Positions 19,953-29,272 of a stretch of DNA of 64,000 bases are shown here, one piece after another. Position 1 is the first letter of the stretch. Each line of letters starts with the position of its first letter. The notes under the pieces were generated by a model that worked only from the letters and a program-made list of their open reading frames with translations, did not search any database and was not told the DNA's origin. Source of the DNA: CADEED01 sp036677145 (lineage in GTDB: Bacteria > Pseudomonadota > Gammaproteobacteria > Steroidobacterales > Steroidobacteraceae). The stretch lies in assembly GCA_036677145.1 (NCBI GenBank), contig JAKFFF010000034.1, positions 1 to 64,000 of the forward strand, given 5' to 3'. A program made the translations under genes and the position numbers.

Positions 19953-21115
19953 GCGAAGTGCCGGAGCTCACCGTCGAGCTCGTCACGCGTTCCGAGGCCA
20001 TACCGCTGACTCCCGATCAGTGGAACGCGCTCGTCGCCGCGAATCAGACCAACACTGTCTTTCAGACCTGGGAGTGGTTCGATGCGTGGTGGCGGACCTT
20101 CGGCGGTTCGCGCCGTCTGTTCCTGCTCATCGTGCGGCGCGGCGGCGAGATCATCGGTTTCGCGGCACTGGCGCGCCGGCGCAGCACCTTCGGGTGGCGG
20201 CGCCTGGAATTCGCGGGCCACGGCAACGCCGACTACCAGGACTTCGTGCTGCCCACCGACAAGAAGCGTGCGGTCGCGGCGATCTGCGCGTTCCTGCGCG
20301 CCAACTGGTGGCGCTGGGACCGGCTCGCGCTCGGCAATATTCCCGGTTCCTCTTCGACCTTCGCGGACCTGCAGGCGTCGACCGCCAGCACGGGACTGCG
20401 CATGGTGGACGAGGCCCGCGTGTCGTGCCCGACGCTGCTGCTGCAGGAGGATGGCCCGCGTGCGCGCCGCGTCATCGACAAGTACAGCGTGCGCCGCCCG
20501 CACAACTGGTTCACCAAGCGCGGGGACGTCCGCTTCCGTCATGTGAGCACGGTCGAGGAGATCGACCGCCTGCTGCCGCAATTCTTCGAGCAGCATCGCC
20601 GGCGCTGGCATTCGGTGGGCAAGCCCAGCCTGTTCAGCCAGTGGCGCCAGGAACGTTTTTACGAAGTGCTGGCGCGCGGACTGCTGGCACGCGGCTGGTT
20701 GCAATTCTCCGTGGTGGAGTTCAACGGCGAGCCGATCGCGTTCCATTTCGGCTTCGATTACCTCGGCTGCGTGACCTGGTACAAGCCGGCGTTCGAAGTG
20801 CGTTACGCGGAGCATTCACCGGGATTGCTGCTCACGCGCCACCTCATCGAGGATGGCCTGCGCCGCTCGCGCCGCGAACTCGACTTCACCTGCGGCGACG
20901 AGAGTTTCAAGGAACGTTTCGCGAGCCGTCATCGCTTCAACGCGAGTGTCGGCATCTATCACAGCGTGATGTTGCACCGGCTGGCGCAGGGCGTGCATGA
21001 CCTGCGCCGCGTATTGGCCGACATGGTGCGGCGTTTCCGGTCGAAACAGCGCGGAGCGGCCGGCGTCGCCTCGGCTCCGCTTGCCGTCGCGGATTCGGAT
21101 TCGAGCCCGGCATGA
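19949..21115 (+). CDS. CelD/BcsL-like GNAT acyltransferase 1
   Basis: 388 residues. The N-terminal FQTWEWFDAWWRTFGG and the central LPQFFEQHRRRWHSVGKPS, AFHFGFDYLGCVTWYKPAF and LDFTCGDESFKERF segments are typical of the Acetyltransf_6 (CelD/BcsL) double-GNAT family linked to polysaccharide synthesis. Likely transfers an acyl group from CoA or a carrier to a sugar or protein; donor and acceptor are unknown. First of three related proteins in this operon (with 22230 and 23366). Starts in an ATGA overlap. Confidence 0.8.
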   Translation: MSEVPELTVELVTRSEAIPLTPDQWNALVAANQTNTVFQTWEWFDAWWRTFGGSRRLFLLIVRRGGEIIGFAALARRRSTFGWRRLEFAGHGNADYQDFVLPTDKKRAVAAICAFLRANWWRWDRLALGNIPGSSSTFADLQASTASTGLRMVDEARVSCPTLLLQEDGPRARRVIDKYSVRRPHNWFTKRGDVRFRHVSTVEEIDRLLPQFFEQHRRRWHSVGKPSLFSQWRQERFYEVLARGLLARGWLQFSVVEFNGEPIAFHFGFDYLGCVTWYKPAFEVRYAEHSPGLLLTRHLIEDGLRRSRRELDFTCGDESFKERFASRHRFNASVGIYHSVMLHRLAQGVHDLRRVLADMVRRFRSKQRGAAGVASAPLAVADSDSSPA

Positions 21116-22233
21116 ACGCGCCACGCGTCAGCATCCTGATCCCGACTTACAACCGCGCCGACCTGATCGGCGCGGCGGTCGACAGCGTGCTTGCGCAGAC
21201 CTTCCAGGATTTCGAGATCATCGTGGTGGACGACGGGTCCACCGACGGCACCGCCGATGTGCTCGCCCGGTATGGCGAACGCGTCCAGTACCTGCGCATC
21301 GAACACGCGGGTCCCGCGCCGGCGCGCAACGCCGGATTTCGCGCGGCGCGCGGCGAATACGTCTGTATCCTCGATTCCGACGACCTGTATTACCCGCACA
21401 AGCTCGCGCTGCAGGTCGCGCATCTCGATGCGCATCCCGACACCGTGATGGTGTACACCGACTTCTCGGCCTTCGACTGCGATGGTTTCTGGGACGAATT
21501 CCACCTGCGCCAGTATCACCACTCGGCGTACGGTCCCGGCAAACGCGATTACGCGACGCTGTTTCGCGAACGCTGGCCGCTGGAACGCGACGCGGTGATT
21601 CGCGCGGCGGCGTCCGATCATCCTGGCTGGCTTGCGCGTTCGGGTTACGCCGGAGAGATCTTCGACGCGTACCTGTTCGACACGGTGGTGTTCACCAACA
21701 GCATGATGTTCCGGCGCTCGCTGCTCGCGAGCGTCGGGTTGCAGAACACCTATTTCGGGCATTTCCACGACCTCGAATTCGCACTGCGGATCTGCAAGGC
21801 GGGCAAGGTCGCGTTCCTCGACAACCCGACGTACAAGCTGCGTTACCACCCGGGCCAGGTGAGCAGCCGCGCGGGCGCGGGCGGCGGATTGAACGCGGTC
21901 AAACTGCAGCGCGGCCTGCTGCGCGTCGCGCGCGTACACGGACTGCGCGACCGCCGCTACTACGACGCCAATCGCGCGCGGGTCGATGCGCTCATCGCGC
22001 GGCTGTGCCGCGCGGCCGCGGTGCCGCTCATTGCGTACGGCGGCGCCGGCCGGCACGCACGCAAGTATTTCCCGCGGCGCGCGCGCCGTTATCTCGCCTG
22101 GAGCGCGCGCCACGGCCAACCGATGCGCCTGCTGCGTCTCGTGTCCTATCTACCCGAGCTGCCGAAGCGTGCGTACTTCCGGCTGCAGAACCTGTGGCAT
22201 CAGCTCATCCGTCCCGGAGCGGTGCCCGCATGA
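21112..22233 (+). CDS. Family 2 glycosyltransferase
   Basis: 373 residues. GT-A fold: SILIPTYNRADLIGAAVDSV at the N-terminus, VVDDGSTDGTADV, and the metal-binding DSDD in CILDSDDLYYP. The C-terminal 150 residues are a basic helical tail without transmembrane helices. Expected to add one sugar to the lipid-linked repeat unit on the cytoplasmic face. Specificity cannot be read from sequence. Coupled to both acyltransferase neighbours by four-base overlaps. Confidence 0.9.
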   Translation: MNAPRVSILIPTYNRADLIGAAVDSVLAQTFQDFEIIVVDDGSTDGTADVLARYGERVQYLRIEHAGPAPARNAGFRAARGEYVCILDSDDLYYPHKLALQVAHLDAHPDTVMVYTDFSAFDCDGFWDEFHLRQYHHSAYGPGKRDYATLFRERWPLERDAVIRAAASDHPGWLARSGYAGEIFDAYLFDTVVFTNSMMFRRSLLASVGLQNTYFGHFHDLEFALRICKAGKVAFLDNPTYKLRYHPGQVSSRAGAGGGLNAVKLQRGLLRVARVHGLRDRRYYDANRARVDALIARLCRAAAVPLIAYGGAGRHARKYFPRRARRYLAWSARHGQPMRLLRLVSYLPELPKRAYFRLQNLWHQLIRPGAVPA

Positions 22234-23366
22234 TCACCGCGGAAGTATTACCGGCCTCGCAGGGACTGGAGGCTTTGCGCGCGCCGTGGGACGAATTGTT
22301 CCGCGACGATGGCCGCGAACCCTCGCTGTCCTGGAGCTGGTCGCGCGCGATCATGCGTAATCACCTGGCAGGCGATCGCGACTGGTTCACGATGGTGCTG
22401 CGCCGGGACCGCAAGCCCGCCGCGATCGTGCCGATGAGCGCGACGCACGTGCGCGCGCTGGGGCTCGACGTGGTGATGATCCAGCCCATCCAGGAACGCA
22501 ACAACACGCACACGGATCTGCTCATGGGCTCCGACCCCGAGCTGATCGATGCCTGGCTCGACGAACTCAGCCGGCTGCCGCTGCGCTGGGACGTGCTCGC
22601 GTTGACGCGGGTGCTCGAAGGTTCGCCGCTGCTCGGCGCGCTCGAGCAGGCGCTGGCGCGCCGCGGTCAGCCGTATCGCGCGCGCCTGGAACAGCCGTCT
22701 TACTACCTGGCGCTGCCCGCCTCCTGGGACGATTACCTGGCCGCGCGCACCGGCAAGTTCCGCAATCACCTGCGCCGCGCGGAGAAACGTCTCGATGCCG
22801 CAGGTTCAGTGACCTTCGAGGTGGTCGGCGCCGACGCGGATGTGAGCGCGCGTTTCGAGGAAGTGCTCGGGATCGAACGCGGCAGCTGGAAACACGCGCA
22901 TGGCACGGCGATCAGCGCCGTGGCGCACCAGTCCGGTTTCTACCGCGACCTGTGCGCCGGCGCGCGCGAGGCCGGCATGCTGCATCTTTCCTTCCTGCGC
23001 CTCGACGGCGTCGCGCTCGCGTACAACCTCGGCGTGATGGTCGGCGGGCGTTATTACTACCTCAAGACCAGCTATCTCGAGAGCTGGCGAGAACACGGCG
23101 TCGCGACCATCGGCCGCGCACGGCTCATCCGGCATCTCATCGAAAGCGGCTGCCGCGAGTTCGATTTCCCGGCCGAGCCCTACGAGTGGGAAAAGCAGTG
23201 GGCCGACGACGTGCGCTGGCACCGGTCGCTGCTGGTGTTTCGCAAGGGTCTGCGCGGCCGGTTCATCTCATTCGCGAGCGCGCTGCGTGACAGCCTGCGT
23301 GGCCGCGGCCGCCGCGAGATCGTTTTCAGCGATGCGCGTGCACTGCGCGCACCGGGTTCGACGTGA
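22230..23366 (+). CDS. CelD/BcsL-like GNAT acyltransferase 2
   Basis: 378 residues from the ATG that overlaps the preceding stop. Motifs LSWSWSRAIMRNHL, TGKFRNHLRRAEKRLD, YYLKTSYLESWREHGVATI and FDFPAEPYEWEKQW match the CelD/BcsL acetyltransferase family. An open frame extends upstream to 20997, but that part is a shadow of the glycosyltransferase. The paralogs on both sides suggest several acylation steps in one pathway. Confidence 0.8.
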   Translation: MITAEVLPASQGLEALRAPWDELFRDDGREPSLSWSWSRAIMRNHLAGDRDWFTMVLRRDRKPAAIVPMSATHVRALGLDVVMIQPIQERNNTHTDLLMGSDPELIDAWLDELSRLPLRWDVLALTRVLEGSPLLGALEQALARRGQPYRARLEQPSYYLALPASWDDYLAARTGKFRNHLRRAEKRLDAAGSVTFEVVGADADVSARFEEVLGIERGSWKHAHGTAISAVAHQSGFYRDLCAGAREAGMLHLSFLRLDGVALAYNLGVMVGGRYYYLKTSYLESWREHGVATIGRARLIRHLIESGCREFDFPAEPYEWEKQWADDVRWHRSLLVFRKGLRGRFISFASALRDSLRGRGRREIVFSDARALRAPGST

Positions 23367-24487
23367 TGCTGGGCGCCATGACAGTGGACACCTTGCTCGC
23401 GACACATTCCGACTCATCCCTGGAAGTCGCGACGTCGCGCGGCGCCGAGGCATTACACGCGTTGTTGCCGGAGTGGCAACGCCTGGCGGGCGCGGCCGCG
23501 GAGCCGATGCAGTCGCCGCACTGGGCGCTGGCCGCCGCGCGCAGCCTGCACGCCGGCGCGGAACTCGTGACGCTCACCGTGCGGCGTGGCGGTGCGCTCG
23601 TTGCGATGATGACCTTGGCCGAAACGCGCCGCGGTGCGGTGCGCTGGCTGGTGATACCGGGCGCCGATGCGCTGGGGGAACCCCTCAGGCCGCTGATCGC
23701 CGATGCCGAAGCGCGGACTGCGTTGTGCGATGCCTTGTTAGGGTTGCGCCGTCCGCTTTCGCTGCCGCGCATCGACGACGCCGAATTCGCCGCGCAGTTG
23801 CGTGCCGCTGCCCGCGGCCGTGCCGGCGTATTTGCGATGTCGGGCGGCGCGAGCCTGATCGCCACTCTCGATAGCGATCAGCCTGGCGTTCTCGAGCGCT
23901 GCTCGCCCGCGCGCCAGAAGGTCCTGCGCCGCAACCGGCGTCAACTTGCCCATGCCGGTGATATTGCATTCGAGACTCTAGTTCCCGCCCCGCACGAAGT
24001 GGATGCCGCGCTGCGCGCGGCGTTCGAAGTCGAAGCGCGGAGCTGGAAGGGCGCCGCCGGCAGCGCGGTGCTGGCGCGGCCCGCGATGTTCGATTTTTTC
24101 CGTGCGTACGGTGAAGCGTGCGCGGCGGAGGGCCGGCTGCTGGTGCGCCTGCTCAAGGTTGGCGAGCGGGTCGCCGCCGTGGGTGTCGCCGTGATCGAAA
24201 GCGGCCGCAGCTTCGATCTCAAGATCGGCTACGACGCGGCGTTCGCGCGGCATTCGCCCGGACTCACGCTCACCTGCGAGGCGCTGGCCGACAGCGCGCG
24301 GCGCGGACTCGCCGCGCATGAATTCCTGGGGTTCGCCGAGAGCTGGCAACGGCCGTTCGCGACCCGCGAACGCAATTTCACGTCACTCATGATCTATCCG
24401 ATGAACATAGCGGGCTCAACCGCATTCGGCTTCGACGCCGCGGGCGCGCTGTTGCGCCGCACGCGCCGCGCACTGGGGATTTCCTGA
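23366..24487 (+). CDS. CelD/BcsL-like GNAT acyltransferase 3
   Basis: 373 residues from the ATG at 23366, which shares one base with the previous stop; GTG at 23363 is the alternative. It has SPARQKVLRRNRRQLAHAGD, FDLKIGYDAAFARHSPGLTL and FLGFAESWQRPFATRERNF, again CelD/BcsL-like, but is more diverged than the other two. No clear ribosome binding site, so it is probably translated by coupling. Role inferred as EPS or precursor acylation. Confidence 0.75.
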   Translation: MLGAMTVDTLLATHSDSSLEVATSRGAEALHALLPEWQRLAGAAAEPMQSPHWALAAARSLHAGAELVTLTVRRGGALVAMMTLAETRRGAVRWLVIPGADALGEPLRPLIADAEARTALCDALLGLRRPLSLPRIDDAEFAAQLRAAARGRAGVFAMSGGASLIATLDSDQPGVLERCSPARQKVLRRNRRQLAHAGDIAFETLVPAPHEVDAALRAAFEVEARSWKGAAGSAVLARPAMFDFFRAYGEACAAEGRLLVRLLKVGERVAAVGVAVIESGRSFDLKIGYDAAFARHSPGLTLTCEALADSARRGLAAHEFLGFAESWQRPFATRERNFTSLMIYPMNIAGSTAFGFDAAGALLRRTRRALGIS

Positions 24488-26415
24488 TGTGCGGCATTAC
24501 CGGCATTCACTATTCCGACGCGGCGCGTATGGGCGACCGCGGTCAGCTCGAACGCATGACCCATGCGCTCGACCATCGCGGTCCCGACGGCGTGGGTTTC
24601 CACATCGAGCCGGGCGTTGCGCTGGGACACGCGCGGCTCAGCATCATCGACCTCGGCGGCGGCGCGCAGCCGATCCACAACGAAGACCAGACCGTGTGGA
24701 TCACCTACAACGGCGAGGTGTTCAACTACATCGAGCTGCGCCGCATGCTGGTCGAGCGCGGTCATCGCTTTTATACCGAGAGCGACACGGAGGTCATCGT
24801 CCACCTGTACGAGGAACTCGGCGATCGCTTCGTCGAAGAGCTGAACGGCCAGTTCGCCTTCGCGCTCTGGGACCGCCGGCGCCGCCGGATGGTGTTCGCG
24901 CGCGACCGCGCCGGCATCCTGCCTTTGTATTACGCCCGCGTGCCCGGCGGCATCGCATTCGGCTCCGAGGTCAAGGCATTGATCGCGGGCGGGCTGGTGA
25001 AGCCGGAACTCGATCCGGACGGCCTCGATGAGCTCATGACGTTCTGGGCGCCGCTGGCGCCGCGCACGATATTCCGCGGCGTCGAGCAGCTGCCTCCCGG
25101 ACACATGGCCGTGCTCGAGGGCGACCGGTTCGAGTCGCGCCCGTACTGGCAATGGCATTTCCCGGAGTCGGGTGCACACCGCCGCGGCGTGGTCACGGAC
25201 CTGCAGGACGAGCTGCGCGGCGTGCTGGCGGACGCCACGCAGATCCGGCTGCGCGCCGACGTGCCCGTGGGCGCCTATCTATCCGGCGGGCTCGATTCCT
25301 CGTCGCTGGTCGCGCTGCTCAAGGAGCGCGTACCCGACACGTTGCAGACGTTCTCGATCGGCTTCGACGATCCGCGGCTCGACGAGTCCGAGCATCAGCG
25401 CGCGGTGTCGAAGTTCCTCGATACGAACCACAACCACGTGCAGTGCACGTTGTCCGACATCGCCCAGGTGTTCCCGCGCACGATCCGTCATTCGGAGATG
25501 CCGGTGCTGCGCACCGCGCCCGCGCCGATGCAGGTGTTGTCGCGGCTGGTGCGCCAGTCGAACGTGAAAGTGGTGCTGACGGGCGAGGGCGCCGACGAAG
25601 TGCTCGGCGGCTACGACATCTTCAAGGAATCGAAGGTGCGCCAGTTCTGGGCGCGTTTCCCCGAGTCGAAGTGGCGGCCCGCGCTGCTCAAGCGCCTGTA
25701 CCCGTACCTCGACCTGACCTCCGCGCAGAGCGCGGCCTATCTACAGGAATTCTTCGGCATCGGCCTCGCGAATCCCGATGATCCGTGTTTCTCGCACCTG
25801 CCGCGCTGGGCGACCACCGCGCAATGCAAGCTGTTCTGGTCGGATGACCTGCGCGCGCGCACTTCCGGCAACCCGATCGAGCGGCTGCGCGCCGCACTGC
25901 CGGCGGAGATGTCGCGCTGGCATCCCTTCAACCGCTCCGAATACGTCGAAGCCCGTACGCTGCTGCCGAGTTACCTGCTCGCCTCGCAGGGCGACCGCAT
26001 GCTGATGGCGAGTTCGGTCGAAGGGCGTTTCCCGTTCCTCGACCATCGCCTGATCGGCTTCGCGAACGCCCTGCATCCTTCGTACAAGATGCACGTCCTG
26101 CGCGAGAAGAACCTGTTGAAGGAGGCCATGCGATCGCGGCTCCCCGCCAGCATCACGGCCAGGCACAAACAACCCTATCGGGCGCCCGACGCGGCGGCCT
26201 TCCTCGGGCCCCACGCACCCGAATATGTGAACGAATTGATGGGCAGGGCGGCGATCGCCCGCTATGGTTACTTCGATCCTGACAAGGTTGGGCGCCTCGT
26301 CGCAAAACTCGGGCGGGCCAAGGTTCCGGCGGCGCGCGACAACATGGCTTTCGTGGGCATCCTGTCCACGCAGCTCTGGCATGCCCAGTTCGTCGACGGA
26401 CAAACCATCAACTGA
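24487..26415 (+). CDS. Asparagine synthase (glutamine-hydrolysing)-like amidotransferase 1
   Basis: 642 residues. Class II glutaminase domain with catalytic Cys2 (MCGITGIH), RLSIIDL and YNGEVFNY; synthetase domain with PP-loop SGGLDSSSL and TGEGADEVLGGYD. In EPS and O-antigen loci such proteins usually amidate sugar acids or other carboxylates rather than make asparagine, and XrtA clusters carry a related amidotransferase family. It is followed by an ACP, an AMP-ligase and a NadE-like protein, suggesting a combined acyl/amide module. A second paralog lies at 41799. Start shares one base with the previous stop. Confidence 0.9.
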   Translation: MCGITGIHYSDAARMGDRGQLERMTHALDHRGPDGVGFHIEPGVALGHARLSIIDLGGGAQPIHNEDQTVWITYNGEVFNYIELRRMLVERGHRFYTESDTEVIVHLYEELGDRFVEELNGQFAFALWDRRRRRMVFARDRAGILPLYYARVPGGIAFGSEVKALIAGGLVKPELDPDGLDELMTFWAPLAPRTIFRGVEQLPPGHMAVLEGDRFESRPYWQWHFPESGAHRRGVVTDLQDELRGVLADATQIRLRADVPVGAYLSGGLDSSSLVALLKERVPDTLQTFSIGFDDPRLDESEHQRAVSKFLDTNHNHVQCTLSDIAQVFPRTIRHSEMPVLRTAPAPMQVLSRLVRQSNVKVVLTGEGADEVLGGYDIFKESKVRQFWARFPESKWRPALLKRLYPYLDLTSAQSAAYLQEFFGIGLANPDDPCFSHLPRWATTAQCKLFWSDDLRARTSGNPIERLRAALPAEMSRWHPFNRSEYVEARTLLPSYLLASQGDRMLMASSVEGRFPFLDHRLIGFANALHPSYKMHVLREKNLLKEAMRSRLPASITARHKQPYRAPDAAAFLGPHAPEYVNELMGRAAIARYGYFDPDKVGRLVAKLGRAKVPAARDNMAFVGILSTQLWHAQFVDGQTIN

Positions 26416-26453
26416 AATTTTGAGCTGACAAGATTCAACCTGGAGAGACTTTC

Positions 26454-26711
26454 ATGACGGACGCACTGCGCGACAAAATTCGCGGCTTCATCCTCGAGAA
26501 CTACCTGTTCACGGCCGACACCAAGGCGCTGGGCATGGACGATTCACTGCTCGGCCGCGGCATCGTCGATTCGACCGGCATGCTCGAGATCATCTTCTTC
26601 ATCGAAGAGCAACTCGGCGTGAAGGTGAAGGACGAGGAGATGATTCCTGACAACCTCGATTCGGTGAACCGCATCGCGACGTTCGTCGAAGCGCGCCGCA
26701 AGGCTGCCTGA
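26454..26711 (+). CDS. Acyl carrier protein
   Basis: 85 residues, acidic. The phosphopantetheine attachment serine lies in GIVDSTGMLE, a typical carrier-protein helix II start. It has its own GGAGAG ribosome binding site and precedes an adenylate-forming ligase by eight bases, so it is probably the carrier charged by that ligase and not the fatty-acid synthase AcpP. Confidence 0.9.
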   Translation: MTDALRDKIRGFILENYLFTADTKALGMDDSLLGRGIVDSTGMLEIIFFIEEQLGVKVKDEEMIPDNLDSVNRIATFVEARRKAA

Positions 26712-26719
26712 ACTCGTCA

Positions 26720-28225
26720 ATGAGCCTGGTCGACGCATTCACCGCCTGCGCAGCCGCTGACCCGGCCGCGAGCGCGCTCATTTGGAACAACGCGAGCTGG
26801 TCGTACGGCGAACTCGCGCGCGCGCGTGCGGGCGTGAGCGCCGCATTGCGCGGCGCGGGACTCGCGCGCGGCGACCGTGTCGCGCTGCTGCTGCGCAATT
26901 CGCCGCAATACGTGGCGGCGTTGTACGGCACGCTGGGCGCGGGCGGCGTCGCCGTCGCGCTCAACGCGCTCGAACGCTCCGAGGTGCTCGCGCGCCAGAT
27001 CACGCACAGCGGTTCGCGGCTGGTGCTGGCCGATCCGGCGCACATCGAGTTCGAGAAACTTTCCGCGCTGCTCGCCGAGCGCGACGTGCGCGTAATAGCC
27101 TGCGCGACACCCGATACCACCACCGCGTTGGCGCAGTTCACGGCCGCGTTTCCCGCGGACGATGCGCCGCCCGCGCAATGCGCGGACAACGAGCCTGCGC
27201 TGCTCATCTACACCTCGGGCACGACGGGGCGTCCGAAGGCCGTGGTACTCAGTCACGGCAACCTCGAGAGCAACGCGCGCGCGATCGCCGCGTATCTCGA
27301 TCTCACGGCCGCGGATCGTGCCTTCTGCGTGCTGCCGTTCCATTTTTCTTACGGCAACTCGGTGTTGACCAGCCACCTCACGGTCGGTGGCGCGCTCATC
27401 ATCGAAGACAATCTCGCCTTCCCGCAACGCTCGCTGCAACGCATGTCGAACCTGCGCGCCACCGGTTTCGCCGGCGTGCCTTCGACGTTCACGCTGCTGC
27501 TGACGCGCGCGAGTTTCGGCGACTACGACTTCTCCGCGTTGCGTTACGCGACGCAGGCCGGCGGCGCGATGACACGCGTGGCGATCGCGCGGCTGCGCCA
27601 GGAGCTGCCCCGCACCCGCATGTTCGTCATGTACGGACAGACCGAGGCGACGGCGCGCATCTCCTATCTACCCCCGGAGCGGCTCGACACGAAGCTCGGC
27701 TCGGTGGGTGTTCCCGTCGCGGGCACCGAGATCGAGATCTGCGATCCGGCCGGCACACCCTTGCCGGTGGGCAAGGTGGGGGAAGTCCGGGTGCGCGGGC
27801 CCGGCATCATGCTGGGCTACTGGGAGGATCCGGCTGCGACGCGCGACGCGATCCGGGACGGGTGGCTGTGGACCGGCGACCTGGGCCACAAGGACGAGGA
27901 AGGCTTCCTGTACATCGACGGCCGCAGTGTCGAGATGATCAAGGTCGGGGCCTTCCGCGTGAGCCCGTACGAGGTCGAGGAGGCCATAGCGCTCCTGCCG
28001 GGGGTCGAGGAGGTGGCCGTGGGGTCGGTCCCCGACGAAGTGCTCGGCCAGGCGGTCAAGGCCGTCATCGTCTTGCGAGATGGCGCACAGGTCGACGCTT
28101 TGGCCGTCAAAGCCCACTGCCGCCAGAGCCTTGCGACGTACAAAATACCCAAAATCGTAGAATTCGCTGCCCAGTTGCCGAGGACGATGACCGGCAAGGT
28201 GCAGCGTATGCAACTTAATAATTAG
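26720..28225 (+). CDS. AMP-dependent acyl/amino-acid adenylate ligase (ACP loading candidate)
   Basis: 501 residues of the ANL superfamily. P-loop-like LLIYTSGTTGRPKAV, MYGQTEATARISYL, the GWLWTGDLG motif, and the C-terminal catalytic Lys in MTGKVQRM. Expected to activate a carboxylate with ATP and load it onto the adjacent ACP or CoA. Substrate unknown. Placed between ACP and a NadE-like PP-ATPase. Its own ACP partner distinguishes it from the CoA ligase at 53537. Confidence 0.88.
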   Translation: MSLVDAFTACAAADPAASALIWNNASWSYGELARARAGVSAALRGAGLARGDRVALLLRNSPQYVAALYGTLGAGGVAVALNALERSEVLARQITHSGSRLVLADPAHIEFEKLSALLAERDVRVIACATPDTTTALAQFTAAFPADDAPPAQCADNEPALLIYTSGTTGRPKAVVLSHGNLESNARAIAAYLDLTAADRAFCVLPFHFSYGNSVLTSHLTVGGALIIEDNLAFPQRSLQRMSNLRATGFAGVPSTFTLLLTRASFGDYDFSALRYATQAGGAMTRVAIARLRQELPRTRMFVMYGQTEATARISYLPPERLDTKLGSVGVPVAGTEIEICDPAGTPLPVGKVGEVRVRGPGIMLGYWEDPAATRDAIRDGWLWTGDLGHKDEEGFLYIDGRSVEMIKVGAFRVSPYEVEEAIALLPGVEEVAVGSVPDEVLGQAVKAVIVLRDGAQVDALAVKAHCRQSLATYKIPKIVEFAAQLPRTMTGKVQRMQLNN

Positions 28226-28243
28226 GACCCAGCAGGAAGCCCC

Positions 28244-29236
28244 ATGGCCCAGACGAAGACCCTAGACGCCAACGTACTGTCGATGAACAACGACGCGGTG
28301 GTCGACCACATCTGCCAGCGCGTACGCGAAATTCTCCAGAAAGACGTCATGCGCCGCGGACTCATCATCGCCATGTCGGGCGGCATCGACAGCTCGGTCT
28401 CGGCCGCGCTCAGTGTGAAGGCCGTCGGCGCCGAACGCGTGTACGGCATCCTGCTGCCGGAACGCGATTCCTCGGGCTTCAGCACCGCGCGTGGCAAACA
28501 ACTCGCCGAGCACCTCGGAATCAAGTACGAGATCTTCGACATCGCGCCCACGCTCGAGGCCATCGGCTGCTACAAGTGGCGCGACGAGGCGATCAAGCGC
28601 GTGTTCCCCGAATACGGCGCGGGCTGGAAGAACAAGATCGTGATCAGTGGCGGACTCGAAGGCCGCATCAACCATTTCCAGCTCGTGGTGCAGACGCCGT
28701 CGGGCGAGATCAAGCAGGAACGCCTGGGGTTGCGCGAGTATCTGCAGATCGTCGCCGCGACCAATCATAAACAGCGCATCCGCAAGACGATGGAGTACTT
28801 CCACGCCGACCGGCTCAACTACGCGGTGGTCGGCACGCCGAACCGCGTCGAATACGACCAGGGTTTCTTCGTGAAGAACGGCGACGGCAGCGCGGACGTG
28901 AAGCCGATCGCGCACCTGTACAAGACGCAGGTGTACGCGCTCGCGCGTCACCTCGGCCTGCCGGCCGAGATCTGCGCGGCGACGCCGACCACGGACACGT
29001 ACAGCCTGGCGCAGGGCCAGGACGAGTTCTACTTCGCGTTGCCGTATGCGCAGATGGACATCGCGCTGTACGCGCTCAACCACGGCTATCCGGCCGCGGA
29101 CCTGGCGCGTGCGATCGGCATCAGCGTCGAGCAGGCGGCGAACGTCTACAAGGACATCGAAGCGAAGCGGCGCGCGACGCGTTACATGCACCTGAAACCG
29201 CAGCTCGTCGAGGATGTCGCCGAGCTCAAGTTCTGA
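28244..29236 (+). CDS. NAD synthetase (NadE)-like PP-loop ATPase
   Basis: 330 residues. PP-loop AMSGGIDSSVSAAL near residue 45 and the NadE-like VVGTPNRVEYDQGFFVKNGDG, HLYKTQVYALARHLG and TTDTYSLAQGQDEFYF. It lacks the glutaminase domain of large bacterial NadE, so would need ammonia or ammonia from a partner such as the AsnB-like protein upstream. It is longer than stand-alone NadE, with an insertion around residues 110-170. In this operon it may amidate a carboxylate of the EPS rather than deamido-NAD; a housekeeping NAD role cannot be excluded. Confidence 0.78.
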   Translation: MAQTKTLDANVLSMNNDAVVDHICQRVREILQKDVMRRGLIIAMSGGIDSSVSAALSVKAVGAERVYGILLPERDSSGFSTARGKQLAEHLGIKYEIFDIAPTLEAIGCYKWRDEAIKRVFPEYGAGWKNKIVISGGLEGRINHFQLVVQTPSGEIKQERLGLREYLQIVAATNHKQRIRKTMEYFHADRLNYAVVGTPNRVEYDQGFFVKNGDGSADVKPIAHLYKTQVYALARHLGLPAEICAATPTTDTYSLAQGQDEFYFALPYAQMDIALYALNHGYPAADLARAIGISVEQAANVYKDIEAKRRATRYMHLKPQLVEDVAELKF

Positions 29237-29272
29237 TGGCGGCATGGCGATAGCCATGCCCGGGAGCATCCG

